64,000 nucleotides of DNA from Azolla caroliniana (taxonomy: Eukaryota > Polypodiophyta). A program made the position numbers and the translations under genes. The DNA lies in assembly GCA_043228905.1 (NCBI GenBank), contig JBHGNT010000009.1, positions 15,500,001 through 15,564,000 of the forward strand, written 5' to 3'. A model generated the notes under the pieces. It worked only from the letters and a program-made list of their open reading frames with translations. It had not been told where the DNA came from and ran no database searches. How positions within the stretch are numbered: the stretch's first letter is position 1; each line of letters opens with the position of its first letter. Shown here piece by piece: positions 41,201-51,285 of this stretch.

Positions 41201-41490
41201 AATCTTTCCAAGTCATCTTCTACGTTTACACAGTTATCGATTCCTGTTTTTTCATTTGAAGACCATGCTTTGTTGTCTTCATGTATGTACACTTGACTTT
41301 CAGTTTCTGAGCTCTGAAAAGCTTCTGCATCTTCAGGGAGCCAGCCTTTAACAGTACAGATATATTCTGAATCTGTTTCCACACTGGCTTGACTATAAAG
41401 TTCACAGATTCTGGCTGTACTCAGGATATAGAAGTTTTGAACATGGCACAATCTTCTCTGAAATTTAACTGCATATAAAAGCTTGTACAA
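38230..41490 (-). CDS. Large host-gene exon, possibly ATG8-interacting ATI3-like
   Basis: An open frame of 1086 codons without TE motifs. It begins (K)LLYAVKFQRRLCHVQNFY, then ILSTARICELY, a short W-containing acidic segment EDSWLELKI (about 102-110), and MYEAELELVEQSAWETITIR then LLSLQDRSQVEVDQVVIL (about 169-206). A likely amphipathic or coiled-coil stretch lies at about 345-397 (TFSKRFDRLETLCLRMESYL...). The rest is long, acidic, Ser/Asp-rich and probably disordered, ending PGFENLLT. The N-terminal blocks remind me of the plant ATI3 family, which bind ATG8 in selective autophagy through W-x-x-L/V-type motifs; WLEL would fit. There is no ATG in frame between the stop at about 41529 and 41490. 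The upstream T-rich run before TTGTACAAG and TATATGCAG looks like a 3' splice site, so the start codon lies in an upstream exon. This exon is also longer than I recall for ATI3. Family call moderate; gene call strong. Confidence 0.8.
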   Translation of the reverse strand: MYKLLYAVKFQRRLCHVQNFYILSTARICELYSQASVETDSEYICTVKGWLPEDAEAFQSSETESQVYIHEDNKAWSSNEKTGIDNCVNVEDDLERLGSSSGEDSWLELKINGSLNSETKFEAETSSIHNGTDNHELYCSINPVDLKKIGENHSPCVEWNISLSSKQQMYEAELELVEQSAWETITIRLLSLQDRSQVEVDQVVILAVSGPEIPKIVASTQSAGKGPNSEMLAMFLPSMLQMAQRVSKARFSVDPLKSGASNQLPEQGVNMLEKSVDSSCKDEIGQAGPQLDIESYAAEAQNKELCQSKVEETKLRNACEPSQSSVHAVDKHHHQSYSSDCVDESLSRNMLLTLETFSKRFDRLETLCLRMESYLQSAFEKIDQRITLLEARQGEAFKRTSSFDLSLSGERHGESSPDVQFGTYHQKIAHKSPGEEPCPNLNVESVVLPEYKDTGSVPLAGHASASVSAERHGDPFANTSTTDGYHEQTLLARQAAESCPSSTVRSDIFPGDGFKDDGLFTFAETIEKGKGSNLSSASDDSAKEAASYSTSVPTKKLYGSLDDAWLTALTAFTSCYSRDDEDSNNLTCISNEGQSDGTDESRIKHSEIENIDHANVNCTIEVESEEYDIDLEAKSDYDSSCQCSFDLVQLKQSSENESNIYDEVEWKQPLKNYKLIDSGSRSGGSLNDSVYGLTETQVSNKHMRQERTDSKLEYRAGNLVFSSLSGDISLHTYNKLRAFGSVGCSSVGDIQFCSSQVKNGPSLLNQSSVDIETIDDYAIESGKDSEIIPSGDTDPNDLHWLVNDIDDMSSCIQLNASCEETSDMNICNDKNVLICQRQFSCPAEFEPDRTPFIIGTSHSCSVSRISSSQPGSAIEESTIIPYLLGEHSLSNIGDEHVFQDVIDNCTKETNQCEKSLKNTQSSDDFDADTGSCGNMEFLVKVHNLIDDRMVNCDAIADLSFESTSSRLMIDIDSNDIVNLLLHKSLLAEAELGVSPEVLNHNSGDVHWFSVETAFEAERALIDLEKSNTNETCNVLIDLLESDSNNDSLEGFSERAVKEEHHSLSRSVEELNRGYTTVFPGFENLLT

Positions 41491-41678
41491 ATAAGTAAAT
41501 GCAATTCCAAAAGAAAAAATCGGTACTCATATCATCAAATCATGGAAGCATAATGCTAAATTATTTCATCTCCTTGACTAGAAAATTACCAAGGTTGCCT
41601 GACCAATACCCAAGCTCATATGTGCACATCCTTACTCACAATACTACGCAAATAGTTTAGGTAGTTTACTAGTGCTAA
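41491..41678 (-). other. Likely intron sequence upstream of the large exon
   Basis: AT-rich, no frame. On the minus strand it runs into a T-rich tract and AG dinucleotides just before the large exon. The copia element E inserted at 41679. Confidence 0.5.
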
Positions 41679-41934
41679 TGTTGACATATTTTGGTAGTGA
41701 TGTGTGTGAACACACTTAGGACAGTGATGTGTGAACACACTTAGGATAGTGATGTGTGTGAACACATTTAGGACAATAATGTGTGAACACACTTAGGACA
41801 ATGACGTGTGTGAACACACTTAGGACTACAGGGGCATTTTTTCCCTCTTTAGGAGGTTTTGTCCCTCTATCTAAAAATACTCTTACAACCCTAAAGTGGT
41901 GTAGGTTTTTGGGATTCAAATCAAGAACCCAACA
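41679..41934 (+). repeat. Copia E 5' LTR
   Basis: 256 bp, TGTTGACATA...CCCAACA. It is 25 bp longer than the 3' LTR because it has one more copy of the internal repeat. Otherwise nearly the same, with a handful of base changes. Confidence 0.95.
41696..41826. repeat. Five tandem palindromic units in copia E U3
   Basis: Five 25-27 bp units each built on TGTGTGAACACACTTAGGAC, with a near-palindromic core GTGTGAACACAC. The 3' LTR has four (about 46557-46664). Confidence 0.92.
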
Positions 41935-41935
41935 G

Positions 41936-41947
41936 TGGTATCAGAGC
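41936..41947 (+). other. Primer binding site (tRNA-iMet)
   Basis: TGGTATCAGAGC, exact, one base after the LTR end. Confidence 0.95.
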
Positions 41948-42281
41948 TACAAAGCAACATTTGAGCAACACCACAATGGCTCTCATATGCAGTCCGTCTG
42001 TGCCATCTGTGGTGGCGTTTTTCTGCTGTTGAAAAAACAAATTTCTGCGTGTTTTCTTTCTCTGCGCAGTTTCAGTTGTGTTTTTTTTTCTGCTTCCAAG
42101 TCGATTCAATCCTAGAAAAAGCCTCCTTCAGTCTTCCAAGACATTCCTACAACCCTCAGAAATCATATTTGCTTCCCTTTTCTCTTCGCTTGTTCATCTT
42201 TCAAGTCAAAGAGGTACATTATTCCCTTTTATTCATTCAGCAGTTCAGTTTTTTACATCAAAACGTGTTCAGTCCACGGCC

Positions 42282-45200
42282 ATGGCCGAGAACAATGATG
42301 TATTTCAAATGCTTGTTGTTGAGGATAAACTGGATAGAACAAATTACCCTCTTTGGGCTTATATGATGCGCCATGCATTAGTAGCAAAGGGGTTGTGGAA
42401 TGTGGTTCAAGGGGCTGCAAAAATGTCCTGTTGTTGAGAACACAAATGCTGATGGTACTAATTTTGTTGAGGATGTTGATCATCTTGCTCTTGCTCATGC
42501 CCATGCTATAGTTACTATTCTACCAACTACAGAGCAACTTCGTTGGGATGGCAGAGATGCTCAAGCACATGCTTTGATAGCTTTGTCAATGAAACATGCC
42601 ATTATTCCCCATATTCACTCTTGTAAGACAACAAAGGATGCTTGGGATACTCTTACCACTTTGTACCAAGCAAGAAATGAGGCTCGTGTTGCTTATCTCT
42701 GAAAACAATTGGAGAGCGAGCACATGAATGAAGGTGATTCTATGGACAGTTTTCTTACAAAAATCAAAGATTTAAAGGAACAATTAATTTCTGCTGATGA
42801 AATGATATCAGATAGTTCACTTGTGCAGACTGTTCTAAATGGTCTTCCTGATTCATACCAGAGTTTTGCTACTACTCTTCGTTTAATGATGAAAGGCAAT
42901 CCCAATGCCTTATCATTCGAGGAGCTAGTCTTTGTTTTGTTACAGGAAGATCAGTCTAGGCAAAACAGGTCTACTATGCGTGTTGCAGATCAAGCTTTCC
43001 TAGCTAGTTAGAAGGGCAAAAGTAAATGGAACTCTTCTGCTAGCAAGCAAAGATTTGCTAATAATTCACAAGTGAATGAAAAAAAACAAGAGCAGAAAAA
43101 AAAACTATTTTGCAAATATTGTAAAGGAATTAATCATATTATAAAGAACTGTCCAAAATGGTTGCAAAAGAGGCAAAGAAAAAGGAGGCAGGACTCGTTG
43201 TTGCAAAAGTTTCTGCACCAAAAACAGCATCTGCAAATCTTGTGCAGAATGAAGAATGTGCATTTACTACTGTTTGTAGTTTTGACCCATCTTCACTTGA
43301 CCAATGTATGTTTGTTGTACAAGCAGATGTTTGGTACTTCGACAGTGGGGCAACCAAACATATTACCTTGCAGCGCAATTTCTTCACTTCATTGGAGCCT
43401 GCCCCTACAGGGAATACTGTCACATGCGCCAACAACTCATCTTATCCAATTATGGGTGTTGGTAAGATCATTTTGACTACTGTTGATGGTAGTCCTTTCA
43501 TCTTGTCAGATGCTTTGTTTGTACCAAGGTTCAAGAAAAATCTGTTGTCAATTTCATCATTAGCCAAGGTTGGCTTGGTTGTTAAATTTGTTGATGACAA
43601 GTGTACAGTTCATGATCTGTCCAATGGGGATGCTATTATTGCTTCTGGCATTTTATGTCGTGGGCTGTATAAGCTCATAGATTATGAAAGATCTATAAAT
43701 GATTCAGCCTGTGCAATACAAGATTCTCAGGCTATTGCAAAAATCTGAAATGGTGTCCTCCTTGCCCAAACTTGAGGCACCTCGGAAGCATGTTTGTGAA
43801 GGCTGCATTTTAGGCAAAATGCACCATTCATCCTTTCCAAAAGATGGTTCAATTCAAGCTACGCAGAAATTGCAACTTGTTCATAGCGATGTCTGTGGTC
43901 CTATGTAGACACATTCTCTTGGGAACTATCTTTATTTTGTGACTTTCATTGATGACTTTTCTAGGCATGCATGGGTATATCCATTGAAGGCAAAGTCCAA
44001 AGTGTTTCTGTGCTTCAAACAATTCCTAGTTTTGGCTGAGAATTTGTCATCATGTAAAATGGGCACCCTCCGTTCTGATCGAGGGGGGGAGTATATGTCT
44101 TCTGAGTTTAATGCATTTTTGGCTGAACGTGGGATAAAACATCAGTGTACAGTGTCGTATACACCTCAACAAAATGGAGTTGTTGAAAGAAAGAACAGGT
44201 CACTCATGGAAATGGCGAGGTGTATGGTCAAAAGTCAAGCCTTACCACATAGTTTCTGGCTTGAGGCTGTCATGTGTGCAGCATATGTACTTAACAGGTG
44301 TCCCACTAAACCACTCCACTCTATCACTCCATATGAAGCTTGGCATGGCCAAAAGCCATCTGTTGCTCATCTACGTGTTTTTGGTTGTTTGGCATATGCA
44401 TTAGTGCCTAAACAACAACGCAAAAAATTGGATGATAAAGCAGTGAAATGTATTTTTGTAGGATATAGTTCTGAAAGTAAAGGCTATCGTCTATATCATC
44501 CACAATCTAAACGCATTTTGGTTAGCCGTGATGTTATTTTTGTGGAGGATGCAATTCAGCCACTTCTTTCATGTACAAAGGAGACATCAATTAGCTCCAA
44601 AGATGTGTATGACACTTTGCTGCCTCTGTTTACAAGTGGACAATTAAGTGTTGACCCACTTGAGGCACCTTCTCAGCCTTTGGAAGCTACTCATAATGAT
44701 GCAGATCATTCCATTTCTGATGCAGATCATTCTATTTCTGATGCAGACTTACATGATGCACTTATTAATGAGAGGGCTGACATAGAGGAGGCAAAGACTG
44801 TGCCTAGATGGCTGTTGCAGACTTTGCAAGACAGTAAATTGGATTTTCCTTTGCCATACCTTACTCGTTCAAGTTATCATAGTGCTTCTTTTGCATCAGA
44901 TTGTTATGCAATGGCTGCCTCTAGTCTTTGCAATGAGAGTGAGGCTGTTTCTTTTGATGAAGCACAAAATTCAGAAAATTGGATGGCTGCTATGCAATCA
45001 GAATATGAGGCTATTATGAAGACTGGTACATGGTCTTTATGTGACTTGCCTCCTAGCAAGAAGGCTATTGGCACTAAGTGGGTATATAAGCTAAAGCGTA
45101 AACCTGATGGAACAATTGACAGGTACAAGGCTAGGCTTGTTGCAAACGTTTATGCCCAAGAAAAAGGCATTGGTTTTGATGAGACCTTTGCTTCCACCTG

Positions 45201-46476
45201 CCATATGACTATTGTTCATAGCATCTGTGCAATTGCAGTTCATCGTGGTTGGAATGTACATCAGTTGGACATTAAAACAGCATTTTTAAATGGTGATCTT
45301 CATGAGGAAGTGTATGTATCCCAGCCCCATGGTTTTGTGCAAAAAGGGCATTAACACAAAGTGTGCAAGTTGCGAAAGGCATTATATGGCTTGAAGCAAG
45401 CACCACGTTCTTGGTATGAAAAGATAAATGCCTATTTGATTGCATTTGGGTTTGAGAATAGTCCAACTGAAAGCACCTTATATGGTAAGCGTGCTGATGA
45501 TGTATTTCTGATCATGGTTGTGTATGTCGATGATATGTTTCTCACTGGTCCCAATGAGAAGCATATTGCTGACTTTAAGGCTGATTTGCATGCCTCCTTT
45601 GAGATGTCAGATTTGGGGCATTTGCATCATTATTTGGGCATTCAATTCATGCAAGTTGATGGTAGAATAGCTTTGTGTCAATCGAAATACATTGACACAT
45701 TATTACAGCGTTTTGGCCTTGAAGACTGTAAACCTATTGCCACTCCCATGGAGACAGGTTTACATTTGAGCCTTCATGATGCTGGAGATGCATTTGATGC
45801 TGTTCTCTATCAGCAGGCAATTGGATGCTTGATTTACTTATGCATAACCCAACCTGACATTCAGTTTGTTGTCTCTCAGATGAGCAGGTTTATGCATTGC
45901 CCAAGAGTTAAGCACATCTTTCGCTACTTGAGTGGTACCCAGTCACTTGGGTTGTTTTATCCCAAGGGGGGATCACTACCGCCAGATCTGCATGCTTTTT
46001 CTGACTCTGATTGGGCTGGTTGTTATGACACTCGTGTGTCCACAAGTGGTTTTTGCTTCATGCTTGGTAGCTCATGCATATCTTGGTTGAGCAAGAAGCA
46101 GCCTATTGTGGCCACTTCTAGTTGTGAGGCTGAGTATAGGGCAGCTTTCACAGCTACAGTTGAGTGTGTGTGGCTCAGACACCTTTTAGCTGATTTGGGT
46201 GTTGGTCAATCTTCTGCCACCACCATCTTCACTGACAGTCAAAGCGCAATGGCAATCGCGAGGAACCCTGTGTTCCATGCTCGCACTAAGCACATTGGGG
46301 TGCATTATCACTATGTCAAGGAAAGGTTCTCCGCTGGAGAGATCAGTTTGTCTTATGTGCCCACACAGGAGAACATTGCAGACCTCTTCACAAAGGCTCT
46401 GCCTAGGGAGAAGTTTGAAGCTTTCCGCAAAGCTTTAGGCCTAATCCCATTTGTGGATTCATCTCTATCCACATAG
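42282..46476 (+). pseudogene. Copia E gag-pol polyprotein (several breaks)
   Basis: Starts MAENNDVFQMLVVEDKLDRT. Gag (ARVAYL, MDSFLTKIKDLKEQLISAD, LVQTVLNGLPDSYQSFATTL) leads to a zinc knuckle CKYCKGINHIIKNCP at about 43110. Protease has WYFDSGATKHIT at about 43333. Pre-integrase reads CEGCILGKMHHSSFPKD. Integrase carries LVHSDVCGPM, FVTFIDDFSRHAWVYPLKAK, LRSDRGGEYMSSEFNAF and YTPQQNGVVERKNRSLMEMA. RT includes AIGTKWVYKLKRKPDGTIDR, LYGLKQAPRSWYEK and VVYVDDMFLTG. RNase H has LHAFSDSDWAGCYDTRVSTS, SSCEAEYRAAFTATVE and DSQSAMAIARNP. It ends DSSLST at 46476. Frameshifts near 42405 and 43140 and stops at about 42702, 43009, 43746, 43906 and 45352 disable it. Three short DADHSISD-like repeats lie in the linker (about 44700-44750). 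Confidence 0.93.
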
Positions 46477-46529
46477 CTTGGCACTTGTTTAACCATGAGT
46501 GTCAGCTCCTTGTTCACTACATCACTCCC

Positions 46530-46539
46530 AAGGGGGATT
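46530..46539 (+). other. Copia E polypurine tract
   Basis: AAGGGGGATT directly before the 3' LTR. Confidence 0.85.
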
Positions 46540-46770
46540 TGTTGACATATTTTGGTAGTGATGTGTGTGAACACACTTAGGACAGTGATGTGTGTGAACA
46601 CATTTAGGACAGTAATGTGTGAACACACTTACGACAATGATGTGTGTGAACACACTTAGGACTACAGGGGCATTTTTTCCCTCTTTAGGAGGTTTTGTCC
46701 CTCTGTCTAAAACTACTCTTACAACCCTAAAGTGGTGTAGGTTTTTGGGATTCAAAGCAAGAACCCAACA
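46540..46770 (+). repeat. Copia E 3' LTR
   Basis: 231 bp, TGTTGACATA...CCCAACA, with four of the palindromic repeat units. Confidence 0.95.
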
Positions 46771-46985
46771 GCTAACAATACAGGGAGAAGCCAGAAAGTG
46801 CACCATCTCCAACATCAAAAGATTTAAGAGTATGCCTCCTGTTGGCAAAACATATTGCTCTATCCACGGCCGATTGGATATTTCTCTCAACCATATCCTG
46901 AAAGGATGTTGTGAGACTAGACAAACCAGGTGCAGGTGAGTGACAAGGAGGGAAAGAGAGAACACTCAACCTAAGAGAAGCAGAG
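46771..46985 (-). other. Possible first exon and 5' UTR of the 38230-41490 gene
   Basis: On the minus strand, unlike the flanking copia pieces, this stretch has a pyrimidine-rich leader (CTCTCTGCTTCTCTTAGG, CTCTTTCCCTCC) preceded by AAACCCTAG, a telo-box common in plant promoters. An open frame then reads MVERNIQSAVDRAICFANRR and HTLKSFDVGDGALSGFSLY. A splice after TAT-T (donor GTTAGC) would be in phase with the acceptor TATATGCAG at about 41472. That would place copia E in intron 1, right at the donor. The donor is poor, and I do not recognise the peptide. Confidence 0.3.
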
Positions 46986-47308
46986 AGATCTCATAGGTTT
47001 CAATCTAGGGTTTTGGGGTTTGCGTACATCATTTTATTAAAGTTGGCATGCCTATTGAGATAATGTGTGAAAGAGCCTTTTGCAACTAGATGTGCCTTAT
47101 GCTTATCCAAAGTACCATCAACGTGGTACTTGGTCTTGAAAATCCATTTCAATCCAATGACTTGCCTATGTTGAGGTTGAGGGACCAGCTCCCATGTATG
47201 ATTCCGCTCAATGAAATTAAGTTCAACTTCCATTGTTGCTTTCCACTTCGGAAGAACAAGGGCCTCTTTTGCTGTTGTGGGTTCTTGTGATTGCACAACA
47301 GTGCACAA
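46986..47308 (-). pseudogene. Copia F reverse transcriptase start
   Basis: It reads SQEPTTAKEALVLPKWKATM, ELNFIERNHTWELVPQPQHR, VIGLKWIFKTKYHVDGTLDK and HKAHLVAKG: the first part of a copia RT. It breaks off after that. Confidence 0.8.
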
Positions 47309-47399
47309 TAAGGCAAAGTTGCATGAGTGAAGAGGCCGTTGTGACCTATGTGTTCTTTTAATGTCGGTCAGAGAACCAGATGTATACTCATGAAGTTCA

Positions 47400-47884
47400 G
47401 CATCGGAGAAGTGGGAATCAAGTCAAAAGTAAGAAGATAGTTTTGAGCTTGTCATCAAAAGCTGGTAATCCTGAATCTTGTAGTTGGGAGAGAGTACTTG
47501 TGAATAACGATAGATGCTCTGTTGCACCTTTCGACTCATCAAGCCTCATACTGACAAGTTTTCTCATCAAATGCACCTGATTCACAAGAGTAGTATTCTC
47601 GTAAGTTGTCTTAAGTTTCTCCCAGACTTGACGGGCAGTAATCAAGCCCTTTATATCTACAAGAATCTCATCAGAAACAGCCATTTTAATATATGTAATG
47701 GCTTTCTTATTCAAAGTGTTCTAAGCATCCTTTTCCATGCTCTCTGGTTTCTTTTCCACAAGAGCATCTTCACAATCTCTCAGAAAGAGGATCCTAGCAT
47801 ACGTTCTTTCCACAATTCGAAACCTTTTGCATCAAAACTCTTGATTTCGAAGAGATTTTTTACTTCAGCTGAAGTGGAGGCCAT
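47400..47884 (-). pseudogene. Copia F gag
   Basis: ATG at 47884: MASTSAEVKNLFEIKSFDAK then GFELWKERMLGSSF and a stop. Further on come NKKAITYIKMAVSDEILVDI, ARQVWEKLKTTYENTTLVNQ and LVSMRLDESKGATEHLSLFT, a UBN2-type gag. It is directly upstream, in this orientation, of the RT piece, so protease and integrase are deleted. Confidence 0.82.
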
Positions 47885-48033
47885 TGCTCCCAAGATTTAT
47901 GGCAGATTTCTTCAAAATTTGAGGAGAATACAGATAGGGAAGGGTCTGAATGGATTGAAACGAAAACTGAAGAGTTTTATGCTGATTCTGAATCCCAAAA
48001 AAAAACAGCACCAAAGCAGAGGAAAGAAATTTG

Positions 48034-48046
48034 GCTCTGATACCAG
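48034..48046 (-). other. Primer binding site (tRNA-iMet) of copia F
   Basis: The minus strand reads TGGTATCAGAGC, exact, before gag. Confidence 0.88.
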
Positions 48047-48047
48047 T

Positions 48048-48190
48048 TAAAGGTAAAGAGGGATGTTTGAGGGTGCAGTATTGAGGGATGATGTTCAAAC
48101 AGGACTGTAGTAGAGATGAGAGTAGAGACACACAAGTTTTTGGTGAACATTCTGTCTACCCCTACTTCTGCTGAGTTCACTTTCTGTGAC
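48048..48190 (-). repeat. Copia F 5' LTR fragment
   Basis: It follows the primer site and shares AAAGAGGGATGTTTGAGGG and GATGATGTTCAA with 1126-1230. It is cut at about 48190 by element G. Confidence 0.6.
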
Positions 48191-48789
48191 TAGGGGCTTA
48201 TGCTCAGAGCGGGACTCTCTCTTTCCATCGTGCTTCTTCATTAAGAAGACTCGACTTTAGCATGTCCAATGTTAGTTGTTTCCTTTGTGCTGAATTACCT
48301 AGGGTCACCACATGGGTCTGCCAACTATCTAGGAGAGAGCCTAACAGCAATAAGGCTAATACCTCATCTGCTAGAGGTATTTCTAGAGATACAATTTGGT
48401 TTATCAGCCCTTGGAATGCATTTAGGTGCTCAGCCATGCTAGAGCCATCCTGATACTCAGCCTCACAATCTTCCTAAAGACGAAGACTCTGTTCAAGGCA
48501 TTTTTCGTCTCAAACATACTCCCTATCTTCTTCCACAGAACATCAGCTTGGGTCTCATCATTGAAGTTGTTATATAGACTCATATCTATAAAACATCTTA
48601 TGTATACGGCTGATTTTAGATGCATGGCTTCCCTAAGATTGAACATCCCGCCATTTTGCCAGGTCTGTCCGTGCCATATTGTACAGGCAACCACAGATCC
48701 TCACACAATAGCATGTCGCTCATCTTGGACTTCCAAATTGAGTAGTTAGGGCCAGTCAACTTGAAAATCCCGCCAAGGGATTCATCCAT
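48191..48789 (-). pseudogene. Copia G gag fragment
   Basis: ATG at 48789: MDESLGGIFKLTGPNYSIWK then SKMSDMLLCEDLWLPVQY. After a frameshift, AVYIRCFIDMSLYNNFNDET, then MAEHLNAFQGLINQIVSLEI and VLALLLLGSLLDSWQTHVVT. It is a diverged relative of the C/H/I gag with several stops, and ends near 48200. Confidence 0.82.
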
Positions 48790-48800
48790 ATTTCAACCTT

Positions 48801-48812
48801 GCTCTGATACCA
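48801..48812 (-). other. Primer binding site (tRNA-iMet) of copia G
   Basis: The minus strand reads TGGTATCAGAGC, exact. Confidence 0.9.
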
Positions 48813-48814
48813 TT

Positions 48815-49525
48815 TTCATGTGAACTATGGGTTTGAACTCAACCGACTAGCAAACAAGGATGACAAACAACAACCAAAATAGAAATTACATACACAGACG
48901 ATTTTAACGTGGAAAACCTAATTGGGAAAACCATTGGAGCCCACTGACTCCAGAACAATTTCACTATTAGAGTGTACAAGAACTCAAGGCCCTAGCCTCA
49001 GTAAGATCTTCGTCTCTCTCAGTAGATGTCAAACTAAGTGAAACAACAAAGAGCTAAGAGCAACAGAACTTGGTCGATGCAAAGCCGTCAATCTGGTAGG
49101 ATCGGATTCACGGGTCAGCACACAGACGAGCTCGACCTACACAACACCGTTCGCGCTCTCACTTCATCTTTTGTTCTCAATTCGTTTTTATTCCCCTGTT
49201 CTTCTATACAGTTCTACACAATCAAATCATATATTGGGTTTATGCATACATTTATTTATTTGTTTATTTGTTTATTTATTATTTATTTATTTACATATTT
49301 GTCCCTAGCTGAATCGACACTTAGCCTTAGCTGGCTTCCAGCAGCATTCAGCTCTTAGACGGATAGCTGGCTCTCACGCTGGCTATTACACATGGCCAAA
49401 TGGCCGTCTTCCATGCCGGCTCTCATACACGGTTGGCTCTTAGCCTTAACCGGCTTCCATTTTACCTAGCCAACCCTTAGCCGAATCGGCTCTTCTCCCA
49501 TAAGGAGGGACATCCTTTCATAACA
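48815..49525 (-). repeat. Copia G 5' LTR
   Basis: About 711 bp from the primer site to CATAACA at 49525. It has the familiar TTTTAACGTGGAAAACC and a TTTA-type repeat tract (49250-49300), and several copies of CGGCTCTTAG / CTGGCTCTCA-like words at 49330-49500. Confidence 0.65.
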
Positions 49526-49760
49526 CTATGCAGTATTGTGCAACCACAAGAACCCACTACAGCAAAAGCTCATGTTCTTCCGGACATGAAATTGGCAATG
49601 GAAGTTGAACTTAATGTCAAAACGGGCTCTTCACTCATGCAACTTCCTTACTCTGCACTTTTGTGCAATCACAAGAACCCACAACAGCAAAAGAATCTCT
49701 TGTTCGTCATTGTAGCCTTGTCTTGAAGCATGCCAACAAATGTATTCATATCATGTGTGT
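49526..49760 (+). pseudogene. Copia F RT scrap, duplicated
   Basis: The plus strand repeats the start of the F RT piece twice: CACAAGAACCCACTACAGCA at 49543 and CACAAGAACCCACAACAGCA at 49668, with QEPTTAKAHVLPDMKLAMEV readable. It is opposite in orientation to 46986-47308. Confidence 0.55.
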
Positions 49761-49877
49761 TCGGAAGAACAGAAATTGTATCACAAAGAGGCTGAGAATA
49801 ATTCCGGCAACTTGCTCATTAGACGATGCTGCTTGGATTGTCATGAATCTTTTCAACCACAAAGGAAACTTTTAATA

Positions 49878-50072
49878 TTATGATATTTCTTCTAGAACAT
49901 TGTTTTCTGTATTATGTTGTTGCATTCATTTCATACGAATCATCTAGTTTTATGTAGAGAACATTGGCATTTTATTTCTTATGTTTTGTATGTCGATGTG
50001 TAGATGATTCATACAAAATGAACATGACAATATAAAACACAAAACAATGTTCTAGAAGAACCGAAATCATAA
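49878..50072. repeat. Long imperfect inverted repeat (MITE or hairpin)
   Basis: Arms 49878-49946 and 50001-50072 are reverse complements with about 83% identity over 60 aligned bases. The outermost 20 or so (TTCTTCTAGAACATTGTTTT and its complement) and the inner ten (ATCATCTA) pair perfectly. The loop is 54 bases. It could be a small MITE, a microRNA-type hairpin or chance decay of a larger palindrome. No target duplication is obvious. Confidence 0.8.
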
Positions 50073-50104
50073 GTGTTCTGTAAATCTCAATTCTACATAC
50101 AACC

Positions 50105-51285
50105 ACGCAATAATTTGCAACATCTGCATAGAACTCGATCATTTATATCATCTACCTACTTCAGAGGGCTAGACCATTCATATGAATCAAATCCAAAAGC
50201 ATGCAAAAACACCCCAGAAAACAAAAGGCAATACAAGATTTAACATCATATGAAATAATTTGGATTCCAGTATTTCCTTTCATGTTTGTCTTTTGAGGCA
50301 ATCAATAGAATTGCATAAAAAACAGATTCTACAAAAACATAATCCATACAAAATACTACAATAAGTAAAATGATTTTCCACATGATGTAGAATTAGTTCA
50401 TGTCTCCACATCTACACAGAAATACATCATTTTTAAACAGCTGCTACATGGAAGTAGAGAATTTCTGCATATCCATAGAACTGCCTCATTTCCACGGACC
50501 TATATAGCAATAGACCACATTCACACATATAGTACATAGAATTGAATCATTGTTTTGTATCTGCTACATAGGTCTAGATGATTTTCGCACATATACTACA
50601 TCGAACAAGATGCATCTGCTATATAGAATGGCATCATTCTTGTGCATCCACTACCTAGAGTCAAAACATTTCCACACATTCACAACATAGAATCAGATCG
50701 TTCTTGCACATCAACTACATGGAACTAGATTATTCTTGTACATCAACTACATAGAATCAGATAATGTCTTGCGAATTTACTATGGAGAAGCAGATCCCTA
50801 TTGCAGATATACAACACAATTAAATATTTCCATACAATAGAACTTGACAATTTTACACAACTACAGAGAACTAGACCATTTTTGTACATCTACTACATAG
50901 AGCTCGATAATTTTTTTCTACAACATAGAGCTACATCATCTTAGCACATCTAACACATAGAACTAAATAGATCATCTCTGCGCTATACAACCAAATCGTT
51001 TATGTGCATTCCAGCACATACAACTAGATCACTAGTGTAATACCACTTAAAGAACCAGACTATTGTAGAATTACGGACCATCTTTGCACACCTAGTTCAT
51101 ACAAATAGATTACCTTTGGACGTCTAGGACATATAAATAGACTCTTTATCACGTTTACTTCATAGAATCAGATCATTCTTTCGCATATCCATGGAACTAA
51201 AGCACTCTTGAATATTTTACAGCAGAATTAGATCATTTTCGCACATTTACTACATCAAACTATATTAGATCATCTATATGGTTCA
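50105..51285. repeat. Decayed 33-bp minisatellite
   Basis: Roughly 25-35 diverged units of about 33 bp, built around TTGCACATCTACTACATAGA followed by ACTAGATCATTC. Units are clearest at 50395-51285 (for example around 50700-50770). Left of 50395 they are weaker. No reading frame runs through it. If the exon at 51394-51580 is real, the array lies in its first intron. Confidence 0.8.

Larger units (their letters stand above)
41679..46770 (+). mobile_element. Copia element E
   Basis: A 5092-bp plus-strand copia element with LTRs 41679-41934 and 46540-46770, flanked by GCTAA on both sides (41674-41678, 46771-46775). Primer site, gag, pol and purine tract are all recognisable. It is from a different lineage than C/H/I: short LTRs, different gag. 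Confidence 0.95.

Noticed and set aside
50105-51285. Possible CRISPR-like array of 33-bp repeats
   Set aside because: Units are contiguous without unique spacers and much diverged, and the setting is a eukaryotic genome; it is a minisatellite.
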